The notes beneath the pieces were generated by a model. The model was not told where the DNA came from. It ran no database searches and saw only the letters and a program-made list of their open reading frames with translations. A stretch of 64,000 nucleotides of DNA from Lepas anatifera (Eukaryota > Arthropoda > Thecostraca > Lepadidae), in assembly GCA_034440635.1 (NCBI GenBank), contig JAOTON010002130.1, forward strand, positions 816,501 through 880,500, written 5' to 3'. Below, piece after piece: positions 36,608 through 48,818 of the stretch. Position numbers and translations under genes: made by a program. The first letter of the stretch is position 1; each line of letters begins with the position of its first letter.

Positions 36608-37705
36608 TTATTTACTCTTTGGTACCAAAACAATGGGGGAATTCCAATCTGCGGGACCACCTTTTTCAATTACACCGCAGCCCTGGAGTTCTTCTAACTG
36701 AGATCGCAACTGATCTTCACGGGCCCATGGAATAGGATATGGCTTTACAAACGTTGGTCGCGCACCGTCTGCCAATTCAAGGTCAACCTTGCCCCCGTTG
36801 TATTTACCTATATAAGAGTAACCGCAAGAAAAGGCCTCCGGAAAAGCCTGCAACAATGCAGCTAACTTGTCGCGCTGTGCCCCGGAAATTGCATCGCCAA
36901 CAACATACGCACATAGAACCTCTTCAGCAGTTTTACCAACAAACCGTCCATCGTCACTAGAAACTGCGTTTACTGCGGCTGTCGGAACATTACCACTAGC
37001 ACACGAATTCCCACTCTTTTCATCCAGCTTACCCACCGTATCAGCATAGCCAATCACACTTTGTCGATGTATCGTGATGAGATGTTCCGAACGGTTTCTA
37101 ATGTACACCGGAATTTCATGGGAACCAAAGGGTTTTACGAGCGAGTCGCATATTGCTAAATTGTTAGAACGTTCGTCAACAAACAAATATTCCTCATCGC
37201 AGGAGAGAGGTTGGTCGACTTTGACCGTCAAATACATTGCAGTGCCGGGCGGGACAGATACCGCCTTTTTAGCTCGCAGCTTGATCCTAGCATTTATTTT
37301 GGACGAACAGTTCAGCACATAGTTATTCTGAGAAAGAAAGTCCCAGCCAAGAATAGCATCATGCAAAAGGTTGTGCACAACTATAAATCGCTGTTCACAC
37401 ACAGGCTTGTCGGTGTCGGTAGTTACTACTATTAGTGAGCACGCCCCCAAAGCGTTCATACTGTCACCCGACGCTGAGAGTAAGTTCTCCGAGGATATCA
37501 TCGGCACATTCGGAGCAATAATACTGAATACCCGGCTGTCAATCAGGCTTACCTGGCAGCCAGTACCTGCGAGTGCATCTCTCACCAAGTAGCCGTTGAT
37601 GTTCACCTCCAGCGTGGGAAGTGTTACCAGTCGGTTGCTGATCTTCCGCCCCGACCGTTTGGGCACTCCCACTTCAGACGCTCGAATCCGCGGCAGAGCC
37701 AACAC
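36608..37705 (-). pseudogene. Protease and RT N-terminus of gypsy pol
   Basis: A 365-residue frame. The aspartic protease starts near residue 28. At residues 45-51 the active-site DTG is altered to GTG (the sequence is ALAGTGC), one base change from the family motif, so the protease is dead. HDAILGWDFLSQNN marks the protease end, and the RT N-terminus ends in GCGVIEKGGPADWNSPIVLV before the TAA stop at 36,608. Confidence 0.9.
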
Positions 37706-38611
37706 TGAGGCTCACGCTGGCCTGTGTTGCGCTGCGGGCGTATGTCCTCCCTCGGTACAGACCCTGAGCGCGCTCGTGGCACGCGGCCTGGTTCCGGCTC
37801 TGGCCGGCTGCCGCGCTGAGTGCTGGATGAGGGCCCTAGGTCATCACGTGGCCGCCAGGGGCGCCCCGGCGACCGGCCGCTGTTGCGTCACGCTGCCTGC
37901 TGGCGTCCTTCGCCCAGCCGCGGCGGCCCGGTGCAGGCTCCCACCTCGGTGGGGATGGGGAGCGGTAACACTGGCTGACGTCATCACGACAGAAACTGAC
38001 TGCTGCCTGGCGCGCAGATGGAGAGCGTGGATGCTGTCGACGATCTCCAGGGTCAGCTGCAGCACACTCTGACCAGTGGGCAGCGGCTAGCTGCGAATCC
38101 GAGGATTCCTCTCGTACCAGCTCTTTGACAGCATCGTCAAACGTAGTGCAGCCTTGGCGTGAAAGTAGACGCCGCTCGTCGAGCGACAGGCCGACCAGGA
38201 AGTGGCGAAAAAGCGCTGCAGAGTAGGCCGGAACACAGATCTTCTTCATAGCTTCATCGCCATAAAAAACTCAGGACACGCCTTCTTGACCAGACCTTGG
38301 ATCAGCAAGGAATATTCCAACACTGGCAAGGTACCCTTGCAAACGCAGCTCAATTTCTCAGCTGCAAGCTCCGGTGGGCTCCGACCAAACGCCTCGCGAA
38401 GAGTAGCCTCGACATCATCAGAGGCTGCAGCACTTTCCACCGCTTGCAGGGCTAGCCCGCGGCACCGAGCGACCAGAATACTGAACAGAGTAGCATCCGA
38501 GATGCCCTCGAGTGTCGAAAGACGCTTGCACTGGCGTATAAACCCCTCCAGTGACGAAGACCCATCGTACACCGGAAAATCACTAACCGACACTGTGATT
38601 GACGCCATCAC
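37650..38611 (-). pseudogene. Gag of gypsy element
   Basis: Gag starts with the second methionine of MMASITVSVSDFPVYDG at about 38,608. The capsid-like part runs to a stop at 38,246, and the protein continues one frame over (37,836-38,249; SAALFRHFLVGLSLDERRLL), so a single frameshift divides it. An Arg/Pro/Ser-rich tail follows. Near 37,655-37,710 a zinc knuckle reads CWLCRGFERLKWEC, with the usual Gly-His pair changed to Glu-Arg. Gag forms the particle that packages element RNA. Confidence 0.8.
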
Positions 38612-38635
38612 CTCACCAGTTAAATCAAATCACAC

Positions 38636-38659
38636 GTTCGCTCACCACCGCTGCCACCA
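38636..38659 (-). promoter_or_regulatory. Primer-binding region of gypsy element
   Basis: On the minus strand the bases after the 5' LTR read GTGGTGGCAGCGGTGGTGAG, beginning with the TGG typical of tRNA-primed LTR elements. The tRNA is not identified. Confidence 0.5.
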
Positions 38660-38784
38660 CGTCCGGCCGCCACACACAGCAGTGCTACCTGCGAGACGTT
38701 TATTCCGTAACTCCTCGGGTCAGCGGCCGCGCCGGCTGGGTCGGCCGCCGCCCGGGGCGAACACATGCGCACGGGCGCACCCAG
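38660..38784 (-). repeat. 5' LTR of gypsy element, outer end missing
   Basis: It matches 32,443-32,567 with one substitution. The outer 16 bases of the LTR are missing, replaced by the 3' end of a family C fragment at 38,785. The target duplication of the gypsy insertion can therefore not be read. Confidence 0.88.
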
Positions 38785-39476
38785 TCATCATTATAGTTGG
38801 GGTTTAAGGGCGCGTCGACTGCAGTGGTCATATTGCGCCAATAACTTCGCATATTGCGCACATGGGAGAGACGTGTAGATACGCAACGAGTAGTAGCAGT
38901 CAGTACGGGTTTCTACAGGTCAAGTACTAAAACTAAAAGGTAGTGTCGCGTCCTAAAATGTGCTAAATCTCTAATCTCTACATTATACGATCCGGGCTAG
39001 AAATGGACGTTTCACATCACGGGACTAGGTCGGCGAATAAATTATATTGAAGTCGATACTTTTCAAAAAAGCCATGATACCTGACAACTCAACAAAACGG
39101 GACTGTCCCAAAAGACATTCCAATGATGGAGACCCCCAAGTGTCGCATTCTTTCGATCTGGTAATCTGGACAATCCACAAGAACATGCCTAACGCTAAGC
39201 GGGTCACTGCATCGCGGGCACTCAGGTCGCTCTCCTCTGCTCAAGAGGTACGAATGGGTGGCGTGCGTGTGACCAATCCGCAGCCTAGCGAGAATAACCT
39301 CCTCTCTCCTAGATCCCAAACTACTCGACTGCCACTCCCCTATCTTAGGCTTAAATCCTCTGAGCTTTGAGCCTCTGGCGTCCTCGTCCCATCTCTGCTG
39401 CCAATTCTCTAAAACACACTTCTTGACCAGAGTGTAGAGGTAAAAAAATGGGACACGAAGACCAGGGAGAGCGGCA
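38785..39476 (-). pseudogene. Family C retrotransposon fragment, copy 2
   Basis: A 692 bp copy of the 3' end of the element at 19,480-26,278, nearly identical, including the trinucleotide tail ATAATGATGA. The encoded C-terminus has RLRIGHTHATHSYLLSRGE and CPRCSDPLSVRHVLVDC. Homology ends abruptly at 39,476, a 5' truncation typical of target-primed insertion. Confidence 0.93.
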
Positions 39477-40470
39477 CGATCGGGCCAAGCACGGAACCCT
39501 GCGGAACACCACTATTGACCTTCGTCCATTCTGATGCAGCGCCATCAACGACCACATACTGTTTCCTATCCGATAAGAAAGCACGGATCCACCTAAGTAG
39601 CTTGCCTTTTACACCATAACTCTCTAATTTCCTCAGAAGACGCTCATGTGGGACCGAATCGAACGCCTTCTGAAAATCCAAATAGATGGCGTCGACGGGT
39701 TCGCTCTGTTCGAGCCTCTGTGTCCAATCCTTCAATGTCTGTAGAAGTTGTGAGTCACACGAACGTTTTGGCCGGAATCCATGTTGGTGGTCTGAAACAA
39801 GATGGTGGGTGCCCAGGAACCTCAGAAGCTTGTCCTTAATCAGGGACTCCAAAACCTTGCAGGGCATAGAAGTCAAGCTAGCTGGTCTGTAGTTGCCAGG
39901 ATGGTGTTTGTCCCCCTTTTGTAGATTGGGACCACTCTCCCCAACTTCCATTCCTCAGGGATGACCCCAGTGTCTAGGGACGTCCTGAAAAGAAGGGACA
40001 AGGGGACACAGAGGGCTCCGGCTGCCTCATTCAGTATGCGGGGACGAACAAGATCAGGTCCAGGAGAGCTGGAATTTCGGAGAGATGTAAGTTTGGAAAG
40101 CACTGTGTGAGGTGAAATGGGAATGTCCTCTAGAAAATGTGAAAGACGGCGGTCGTCGGAGTCAGGTACGTTCTGTACATCCTCGGAAGGAAAACCCCTG
40201 CAAAGAAATCGTTCAGGATCTTAGCCTTTTCACCAGCATCAGATTCAAGGTCACCATTGCTATTCTGTAGGTCTTCTTCTTTGGAGACAGTTTTCAACCG
40301 TGATCCTGCGTAACTCCAGAAGCCCTCGGGATTTGTTTTGACGTTGGTTGCCAGGCCCTGCTCAAAGTCTCTCTGAAGCTTCCGGGTCGGTGTGCGCAGT
40401 TCATTTTGGCATATCTGGAAACGAGCACGATCAATCTCGTCTTGAGTGCGGTGGTATGTTCGTGCCAGGT
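39477..40470 (-). pseudogene. CR1-type reverse transcriptase (N-terminal half)
   Basis: The minus strand encodes NYRPASLTSMPCKVLESL, HQHGFRPKRSCDSQLL, DAIYLDFQKAFDSVPH and VNSGVPQGSVLGP, all standard CR1 RT blocks. An upstream linker has SSPGPDLVRPRILNEAAG in an adjoining frame. The domain is cut just before the FADD block at 39,476 by the family C fragment. Frame changes lie near 39,880-39,900 and 40,100. Confidence 0.92.
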
Positions 40471-40786
40471 CATTTTTTTTGTTTGAGTCTCATGGCTACC
40501 CCAGTCATGTAAATATTCTTAGGGGGGCCCTGATTCTCGTTTTGGGGATACATATATCAACAGCCTCGTTGAGGTTATTCACGAAAAGCTATAAGATTCT
40601 TCTAAGCTAAGGCCGTTCATTGTAGTCCAACCAATATCACAGATAATCATCTTCAACTGCTCAAAGTTAGCACGACTAAAGGTGAGTTTGGATACCCGGT
40701 CCAATATTCTCTACACATACCATTTGACATTAAACTCGAGAAGTAAATGGTCACAAGACCAATACCTGGAAAGTGTTCCAGGTTAG

Positions 40787-41400
40787 TCAGCATACCCTCT
40801 TCGTCTGTGAACAAGAGGTCGAGAATGTTAGCCTGCTGGCCATGACGGTGACATGTGGGTTTTTGAACATGTTGAAAGAGGAAAAGTCATGCATGATGCC
40901 AATGAGACTGTGCGAAGGGTGGCCTAGGGAGGCTGTGGAGAACTCACCAGACCAGTCTATTTGTGGGAAATTGAAATCCCCAGAGACCAGAAGATGTGAA
41001 GGCGAGAAAGCCTTGGCTCGTGTGACAATGTCAGAAAAATCACTAATGTTTTTATGGCCGTCCCCTCTTGGACTTCTGTAAAAGCAGCCCAGGAGCAGAA
41101 AATCATTCCTGTGGAGCCTAATTTTAACCCATAAGTGCTCAATTGAGTATGTACCAGGAATGGGTACCATCGAAGACCAGAGGTTATTCCTGACATAAAT
41201 GGATATTCCTCGTTCACCTGTATGGCCAAGGTTCAGAGGGTATGGTCAAGCTAGTAAAGAGGTGGTAATTTGAAATAGACAAGAGAGCCAAAACCAGTGG
41301 GGAGCATTGGCCTCAGGGATCACCTCTGTAAGCATTACAACATCTGGGTCTTCACCAGCAATCAGCATGCGAGATCCTCTGCTTGTTGATAAACTGATCA
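40787..41400 (-). pseudogene. CR1-type endonuclease
   Basis: The frame 40,787-41,170 holds LLGCFYRSPRGDGHKN and VSGDFNFPQIDWSGE, the CR1 endonuclease signature. The N-terminal part appears in another frame to about 41,400. It is broken by frameshifts. Confidence 0.9.
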
Positions 41401-42033
41401 CAGTTAGTCAGTATACCAAACTTTAAGGTGCTTTACGTTATGGGGCACTGTGAGTCAATTTTGATGTGCATTCTGTGGTGCTGTGGTGCCAAGGTGCAGA
41501 GGTGTTGTGAGCGTAAGCATCATCAGTGATCTGACTCGCTGGTTGGCTTGCCACACTGGTAGTCGCACCCCATTGGATAGGGTGGCAGTGAGATCCCTGG
41601 CAGTCTCATGACTGGAGGCGCCCTCTGCATGGACAGCCCCTCGCACCCTGCAGAGGTCAGCTGGGGAAGGACAGCTTACCTGATGGGCATACTCAGTTGG
41701 TGCATGCACATTGACCATATTATGTGCAGTGTGTTGGGGAAGTGTACCCTCTTCTATGCCTACCCCAGAGCTGACAGCTTGCCCACCCTGAGTTGTGGGG
41801 GCAACTTGTCCTGGCAGGCACCCACCTTCATCTTTTTTTTCTTTTTCTTACTTCCATACATGTATTGCGACAGCACACACGATAAAAACACTACAACCAT
41901 CCATCATCATCTGCCTTCTGGTTTGTATGTATAATGCCAGGAGTGACAGATGCAGGAGCGTGGGTGGTTCCCAGTGTGATGATTTTGCCCCGTTTGATGA
42001 CAAGATTTCTTTCTCCAGCACCCCTCCTCTTCA

Positions 42034-43330
42034 TCAACTCTTCCTGCAGCATCTTCTGCTCCTGTCTCTCACTGAGGTAAGGTCAGGGATGATGTACACT
42101 CTCCTCCACCTTTCCAGAGTCCTGAGGTGAGAAGCCATTCTCAAGATGTCATGCTTCGCTTCTTCGTTTTCAAGTGTAACAATAAGTAGTCTGTCCCTAC
42201 CAGGGATGACCTTGCCTGCTCTGAAGGATTTTAAGGTCTTGACATTGATGTGGAGTGCCTCCCTAGTCATACAGGTGAACAGAGACATGTAAGCCTTTGA
42301 CCTCTCAAGCTGTGAAGCTGATGCTCCACCTTGCTCTGGCAAGTTGTGGATGACAAGGGTCCGAGCCCTCCTATTTTTGTCCAGAAACTTGTCAAACACT
42401 TTGGATATGGTCTTAGTGTCCCTGCTTGAGACGTGCCACTGTTTCTAGATGGTGCAGACACTGAGTGTAGTTTCTCTTTCACCTGGTCTACCATTTTGTC
42501 ACATGATTTGACAAGAGCCTCAGAATACACCATCTTTTGCTTTTGGTTTTCACTAAGAGCCCTCTTGATAAGGTTGGAATGCTCTATAGCCTGACCCTCC
42601 TGTTACCTCATGGAGCTGGCAACAAGTTCCATGTGATGCTGCAGGGCTTTGCTGAGCTGATCAACACCCTCTCTAAAAGAAGAACTCAGTTTGTCTACCT
42701 TCTTCTAGACCATGGAATCACCCTGGGGTGTCACAGAGAATTTGGGAGGGATAAGATGCTGGGGATCCTGGCTACAGGCGTCAGTTTGGGCGGAGGCATT
42801 GCAGGACACTGAGTTTGATTGTGGTTCTGTTGAAGTGGAAACTTCAGAGACTGTGTTTGAGGAGCGGAGATGCTTCAAAGTGAGAGTCCTGCAGTGACTG
42901 CATATGAAAACGATGCTCCCATGCTTGGAGAGGGCATTGTAGGCAGGCTTTGAGACTCCCTGACAGAGTGTGTGAAACCAGCCTGTGCAGATGTCACATT
43001 GTACCCCAAGCTGTCCCTCCTTGACTTCTAAGCCACATATATTTTTACTAGGCCCTTCCTTTGCACACTGAGGGCAGATCGCTATCCCCACTGCTTTTCC
43101 TGGACAGCATACACTTGTCACAAGGTAATGCGTCCTCCCCGTCCTGAACCACCACTTCACAGAATTTGTTTGGCCCACCTCTGCAGGTCTGTAGCTCTGT
43201 GTGCTTCTCTGCTGTGGTGACCTGGCTCTGTGGCCTGGATTCGGACTGTGAGAATCTATCAAATTTTTGTACCCCTCGAGAGACCAAACCAACAGGGGTA
43301 AGCGGAGAGCAAACATTCCCATCAGATTCC
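42034..43330 (-). pseudogene. CR1 ORF1 with PHD-type zinc finger
   Basis: Three minus-strand frames. 42,705-43,322 contains a Cys/His finger with CPQCAKEG, then CDICTGWFHTLCQGVS and FICSHC, resembling a PHD finger. 42,267-42,533 is a linker. 42,034-42,399 has TLVIHNLPEQGG and VYIIPDLTSVRDRSRR, the RRM-like/C-terminal domain of CR1 and L2 ORF1. It lies upstream of the endonuclease at 40,787-41,400 and completes one element. The same domain order is seen intact at 62,623-63,756. It is broken by at least two frameshifts. Confidence 0.85.
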
Positions 43331-44771
43331 CCAGGGTCCTTAACAGTGGAAACTTCCCCTATCTCCTGAGATTAGGTTTTCCCTTACTTTCTTTCTCACC
43401 ATTACTTGTGTTTTTGGACTGCACACCTGAGTCATTGCCCACTTTCAAAGGACTGGATATCCGCTGATCCTTTAATGTTTCCTTTATCCTTACTGACTCG
43501 CTTGCCACCTTTGCTAACTAGTATCCACAGCCTTTCGCCACCAGACCCATCAACTCCACTGACAGATGTCTGGGATCAGGGTCCTGAAATTGCTTTCATG
43601 CAAGGTGGAGAGTGAGGCCAAAATCCCAAAAAAGAGGCCAAAATCCCCGCTTTCTTAACATGCCTCTTTTTTTGTTTAGTATTTACAGGCTTGCAAGTCC
43701 CATCACAGCCTTTTTCCTGGACCTGTTTATTGCTTCTTAACAAACCAATACTTTTATAGGATAATACTTTGATTTAGGACTGTATTTATGTGCCTTCATA
43801 ATACAAGCAACAACTACCACCGGCTTTTTTTGTTTTGACTGACAGTAGATGGAAATATCTGCTGTAGAATGGAAGTGAAGAATCATCATTCTGCTACCTC
43901 CTAGTGGAATGAAAACATTCTGACACTCCACAATTGTAGGTACCTAATATATACATAGATAGGATCTCATAACCCAGAATCTCTAACCCATTAACATAGA
44001 ACTAGGAAGCTACATGATTTCTAATGTTTATATATAGAATACATTATTTGACCCTGATGCCATGGTAAATAGCCAACCAGATAAAATCCCTCTTCCCCTT
44101 ATTTTGATATTCTCCAACTTTCACCCATGCAAGCACCACACAGGCTACCATTATCTAATGCAAGACGTGGGGTTTAAACACTCAACCTCTGCCAGGATTA
44201 TTTTGCTTCAATGTGTGAAACCCACCAGGCTATATAGCCTAAAATAGCAAACATACCCAGCCTTAAAAATCATGAACCACAAAAGGTACAGTCTGAGCCT
44301 TCCTTCGAGCTGTGTAAAACTTTTGCAAGGTATTATGACCTCACCCATGTACTGAGTAGGTAGGTACCCACCTATCGCCAGTAGATATCTAAGATATGAG
44401 AAATGGTTCAATTAATCGTGAATTTCCGGAAAGGTAAGTTGCAGTATCAGTGATAAGAAATGAACCTTCATCCACAATATCCCTTCCAACAGCAAACTCA
44501 AATTCCTTCCACGCACTCACTCAATTTCCAGTCTTCTTTCCAACAACCATACTGACCTCAAAATTCTGTATTCTCTACCTTGGGGATATTCCCGCCTCAA
44601 TACAGGGCTCGCAAAGGTTACCGAAGTAACTAAAAAAACTTACCGTGTGCACTTGCGCACCCATTCATGACACCCGAGATCATTTCGGCCCCCCACATGC
44701 GACAAAGTGACGTCATTGTTCTGGATGGACGAAATCCAGCTGAGGCCTTTTCACCGAGGCCAATTCGGTAC
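43331..44771. other. No recognised gene
   Basis: The part next to 43,330 (to about 43,620) may be 5' leader of the CR1 element. The rest is AT-rich with no recognised repeat. Confidence 0.35.
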
Positions 44772-45510
44772 TAGAGGTGGGACTTTTTGGAAAAAGCTGG
44801 TCCCGGTCCCAGCCAACATTTCTTGGTCCCAGCCAAGTCCCGGCAAGAAAGATGTGGTCGGCCTGGTCCCGGCAGCCTTTTTGGTTTGTTATTAGCGTAT
44901 GGACGGTATACTTTTCCCACTTATTGGCTTTTAAACATATTAATTTCTTGTGGATTAAGCGCCAAACATATTAAGCAAGTTTATATCATCATTACATAAA
45001 CAAATCAACATAAAGTATGAACTATAGCTTCAGGAAATCCTTACCTACTATCATGAAAAATGGCCACAATTATCTTACAATGCTCTCTGAGGAAACATTT
45101 GCATGTTAAACCCTTAAAAGGTACCTAAGAAACTATATGTCAATCCAAATTCAAGCTGTATCACACCTCCCTTCAGTCAATCCATAAACATTCAATCAAT
45201 AAGCTTACCTAAGTTTTATCCGGGAAGGTCAGGACACAAATACCTTCAAGAGCCTTAAGATCAAATCACCAAAGCACCCAGTCTGCAAAGTATGGCAGCA
45301 GGCCAGACGAGTCGCACCAGCCATCTAAAATTCTCGCACCACCAGCCTCCAAAAATTCGCACCAATCTGCCACATACCAGGGAAAAAATGCACCCATTCC
45401 TACCCCTACAATGCAATACTGCCTCAATCATTAGTCAGTTAGTTAAGGACTTTTTATAAGACCCTCTCCTGTGTCTTAATAGTCATTCAGTCATTATTTG
45501 TTTAGTTTAA

Positions 45511-47359
45511 GGGCCTGTTCCAGCACCTCCTCAAACCTGCTCCAACCTCCTCAAAGCTTCTCCAACTTCCTCTCGCCCGGTCCAGCGCCTCCTTAAACTT
45601 CCTCCAAGCTCGCCAAAGCTCATCTCAAATCTAATCCAACCTCCTCTCAAACGAAAGGAGGTTTTTCACAGGAGGTTGGAGGAGCTTAATTGTGGTGCAC
45701 GAATTGAATCCATACCTGTATATTCAAAAGCACACTCGTTAAAAATACAAACATGGCAATCAAACAGTTACATGGATAAAAACGTCCGACCGGACGCCAC
45801 AACGCCGGCACACCGGCGTTGTGTTGAAACCGGCACGCCGGTTTCAATTGAGGAATTCAAAGGAATTCAAATTCAATTCAAAAGGAATTCAATTCAAAAG
45901 GAATTTCAATTGAGAAACTAAAATAAGTTGTTTTACAGTGAGAAGCGATGTTTGTGGGCAGCTAAAGGTTTTGATTATGTTGTTTTTCTGTATTCCACTT
46001 TCACTAAAATACATTAAATGAGTATCACAGGCCTTAATCAAATTCGATTAGTTTCTTAGCTGCGCCACGCCCGCCATATTTGCGCTGATCAGGCGCAATC
46101 AGCCGATATCTCATCCAATCTCATCCGAAATCGGTCCAGCGGACACCGTTTTTTGCGCCTGCTCCGACCCACCCCAAGCTACTCTCATCTTTTTTTCTAA
46201 GGAGGCGCTGGAACAAGCCCTAAAATAAGTTGTTTTACAGTGAGAAACGATGTTTGTGGGCAGCTAAAGGTTTTGATTACATTGTTTTTCTGTATTCCAC
46301 TTTCACTAAAATACATAAAATGAGTATCAGAGGCCCTAATCAAGTTGAAGTTGAAGCATACGGACGTGTGGAGGCTTTAGGCCTGTAAGGGTCCGGTCTC
46401 AACGCGCTCGTGCACAAGTGGTGTCGCAACCTAGTCGGTGTCTCTAAGTACATGATATCCTTCCAATGGTTGTCGAGTCTGGTCTTGAAGGAGTTGACAC
46501 TTGGTGCGGAGACTACTTGCGTGGAGAGAGCGTTCCAGTCATTGACAACACGGATGCCAAATGCATTTCGACGGATTCTAGACTCAGTGCGCTGTTTGAT
46601 TAGCTTGTAGTCGTGTCCTCTCGTCCGCGAGTTCTCGTCGCGCTGGAAGAAGTATATTGGATCAAGATCAATGGCACCATGGAATATCTGAAAGACTCGG
46701 ATCATGTCACCCCTGCACCGCTCTGTAGTACAGAGAGGGAAGACGCAGGTCCTGCAGCCTCTCGCTGTATGATTTGTGCCGCACTGGGATCAGCCTGGTA
46801 GCGCGCCTTTGGACTCTTTCAACCCTCCTCTGGACCGCCCTGCTGAAGGGTCCCCAGACTAAGTTACCGTACTCTAGGTGAGGTCTGGCGAGGGCCTTGA
46901 ACAGTATTGGAAGCGACACTTTGATTTATGACACTAAATGATCGCCAAATCAGTGCCAGAATTTGCGACCCCTTTGCCACCGCAGAAGCAGCCTGAGCAC
47001 AAAATTTGAGGTCTGCATCTACAAGGACTCCGAGGTGTCTTTCCTGGACGGAATGGGCAAGCATGGTATCCCCCATAACATATGTGTGCTGCTCGTTGTT
47101 GGTTCCAACATGAAGAACAGTGCATTTACTCCTGTTGAATGACAACTGCCAGATTTCAGCCCACTTGCTTGCACGTTCTAAATTTGATTAGTTTCTTAGC
47201 TGCGCCACGCCCACCATATTGGCCCTGATTAGGCGCAATCAGCTGATATCTCATCCAATCTCATCCAAAATCGGTCCAGCGGACACCGGTTTTTGCGCCT
47301 GCTCCGACTTACTCCAAGCTACTCTAATCTTTTTTCTAAGGAGGCGCTGGAACAAGCCC
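45511..47359. mobile_element. PIF/Harbinger-type MITE with internal tandem duplication
   Basis: Left end GGGCCTGTTCCAGCACCTCCT; right end (reverse complement) GGGCTTGTTCCAGCGCCTCCT. Target duplication is TAA at 45,508-45,510 and 47,360-47,362. The right-hand ~307 bp (45,914-46,220, terminus included) is repeated in tandem as 46,221-46,344 plus 47,178-47,359, the second copy being split by a CR1 insertion. Two perfect GC hairpins (CAACGCCGG..CCGGCGTTG and GAAACCGGC..GCCGGTTTC) lie near 45,800-45,850. The TAA duplication and GGGC ends support PIF/Harbinger. It is non-autonomous. Confidence 0.88.
46345..47177 (-). pseudogene. CR1 RT fragment nested in Harbinger MITE
   Basis: Minus-strand frames give the CR1 RT C-terminus: KCTVLHVGTNNEQ, ERHLGVLVDADLKF, ARPHLEYGNLVWGPFS and RIRRNAFGIRVVNDWNAL. 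They run to a 3' end with TTCAAC repeats (46,345-46,360). It is 5'-truncated, with frame changes near 46,700 and 46,900. No target duplication is visible. Confidence 0.92.
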
Positions 47360-47748
47360 TAAGTGTCACTAACCTCACAAATTCCCACCAGGTTGATAAA
47401 ATTCGCACCACTCGGTCCTGTCTCCAAGGGCACTCGCACCAACGAGATCTCGTCGAAAATGCCATACTTCGCACACTGGCAAAGCACAGGAGCAATTTGA
47501 CATATCACTTTTGCAGTTGCCATGTGACTACAGGACTGTTTTTATACTGTTTATGAAAAATAATGCGAGTTGATACACTGGATGAAAGAACTGATAATTT
47601 ATGTTTTCCATGCCTAGGTAGTTATCCAAAAACAATTGGGTAAGCACCTACCTTCCTTCCTTCCCATCAACCAACCAACACACACACATAAACAATAAGG
47701 CTAATGTCCATGTATGGATTTCCAAATATGGAGGCCAATTTTTTTAGT

Positions 47749-48041
47749 CATCAGCAGAGGAATTTCCATCCGCTGGAGAGGCAGCATGCATAAGCCCTGT
47801 TCCACCTGTCAGCACAGTTTTATCAGCACCAATCAGTGGGCCGTGTTGCGCCACGTCACAGGATTGTAGCCTTTCCCCGGGAACTAGTTCTAGAGGTTTT
47901 ACGGGCTGATGGCCTGCTGTTTGCACTGATGAAAAATACAACCACGACCACCACGGTATTTATGGTTATTCTGCCGGAGAACGCAAAATAGTATGCCGCA
48001 TGCATGCACAGTACCGTATCATGACCAGGGTACTTAACTAT
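47749..48041. other. Spacer between repeat D/E copies
   Basis: No recognised feature. Confidence 0.3.
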
Positions 48042-48791
48042 AAGAGGTGGAACTTTTTGGAAAAAGCTCATCCCGGTCCCAGTCCCAGCCAACATTTCTT
48101 GGTCCCGTCCTAGTGCCGGCGAGAAATATGTGGTCCCGGCCTGGTCCCGGCAGCCTTTTTCCCACTTATTGGCTTTTAAACATACTAATTCTTGTGGATT
48201 AAGAGCCAAACATATTAAACAAATTTATATCATCATTACATAAACAAATCAACATAAAGTATGAACTATAGCTTCAAGAAATCCTTACCTACTATCATGA
48301 AAAATGGCCACAATTATCTGACAATGCTCTCTGAGGAAACGATGCATGTTAAACCCTTAAAAGGTACCAAGAAATTATACATCAATCCAAATTCAAGCTG
48401 TATCACACCTCCCTTCAGTCCATCAATAAACATTCGATCAATAAGCTTACCTAAGTTTTATCAGGGAAGGTCAGGACACAAATACCTTCAAGAGCCTTAA
48501 GATTAAATCACCAAAGCACAGGAGCAATTTGACATATCACTTTTGCAGTTGCCATGTGACTACAGGACTGTTTTTGGCTGTTTATGAAGCATTATGAGAG
48601 TTGATACATTGGATGAAGGAACTGACAATTAATGTTTTACATACCTAGGTAGTTCTCCAAAAACAATTAGGTAGGTAAGCACCCACCTTCCTTCCTTCTT
48701 TCCTTCCTTCCCAACAACCAACCAACACACACACACAAACAATAGGGCTAATGTCCATGTATGGATTTCCAATTTTTTTTTTTTTTTTAGT
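48042..48791. repeat. Repeat D/E, copy 2 (uninterrupted)
   Basis: A 750 bp contiguous copy. At about 48,505-48,520 it reads AATCACCAAAGCACAGGAGC, the empty site for the hAT element in copy 1. Confidence 0.9.
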
Positions 48792-48818
48792 GGCCTTCCT
48801 ACGATCAGCCCAGGGCTG

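Larger units (their letters stand above)
45278..47479. mobile_element. 2.2 kb hAT-type element, TSD CAAAGCAC
   Basis: Ends CCAGTCTGCAAAGTATGGCA and (reverse complement of the right end) CCAGTGTGCGAAGTATGGCA agree at 18 of 20 bases. 8-bp direct repeats CAAAGCAC flank them (45,270-45,277 and 47,480-47,487). The contiguous copy 2 (about 48,512) provides an exact empty site. The native element is only about 350 bp; the rest is a nested Harbinger element. A subterminal TCGCACCA motif recurs on both sides (about 45,309-45,362 and 47,401-47,441), as expected for transposase-binding repeats. There is no transposase. Confidence 0.92.
44772..47748. repeat. Repeat D/E, copy 1 (split by a hAT element)
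   Basis: 44,772-45,277 matches 48,042-48,519, and 47,480-47,748 matches 48,512-48,791. In copy 2 the two blocks are contiguous. The anchors are TTTTTGGAAAAAGCT at the left and GGTAGTTATCCAAAAACAAT at the right. There is no coding capacity. Confidence 0.9.
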
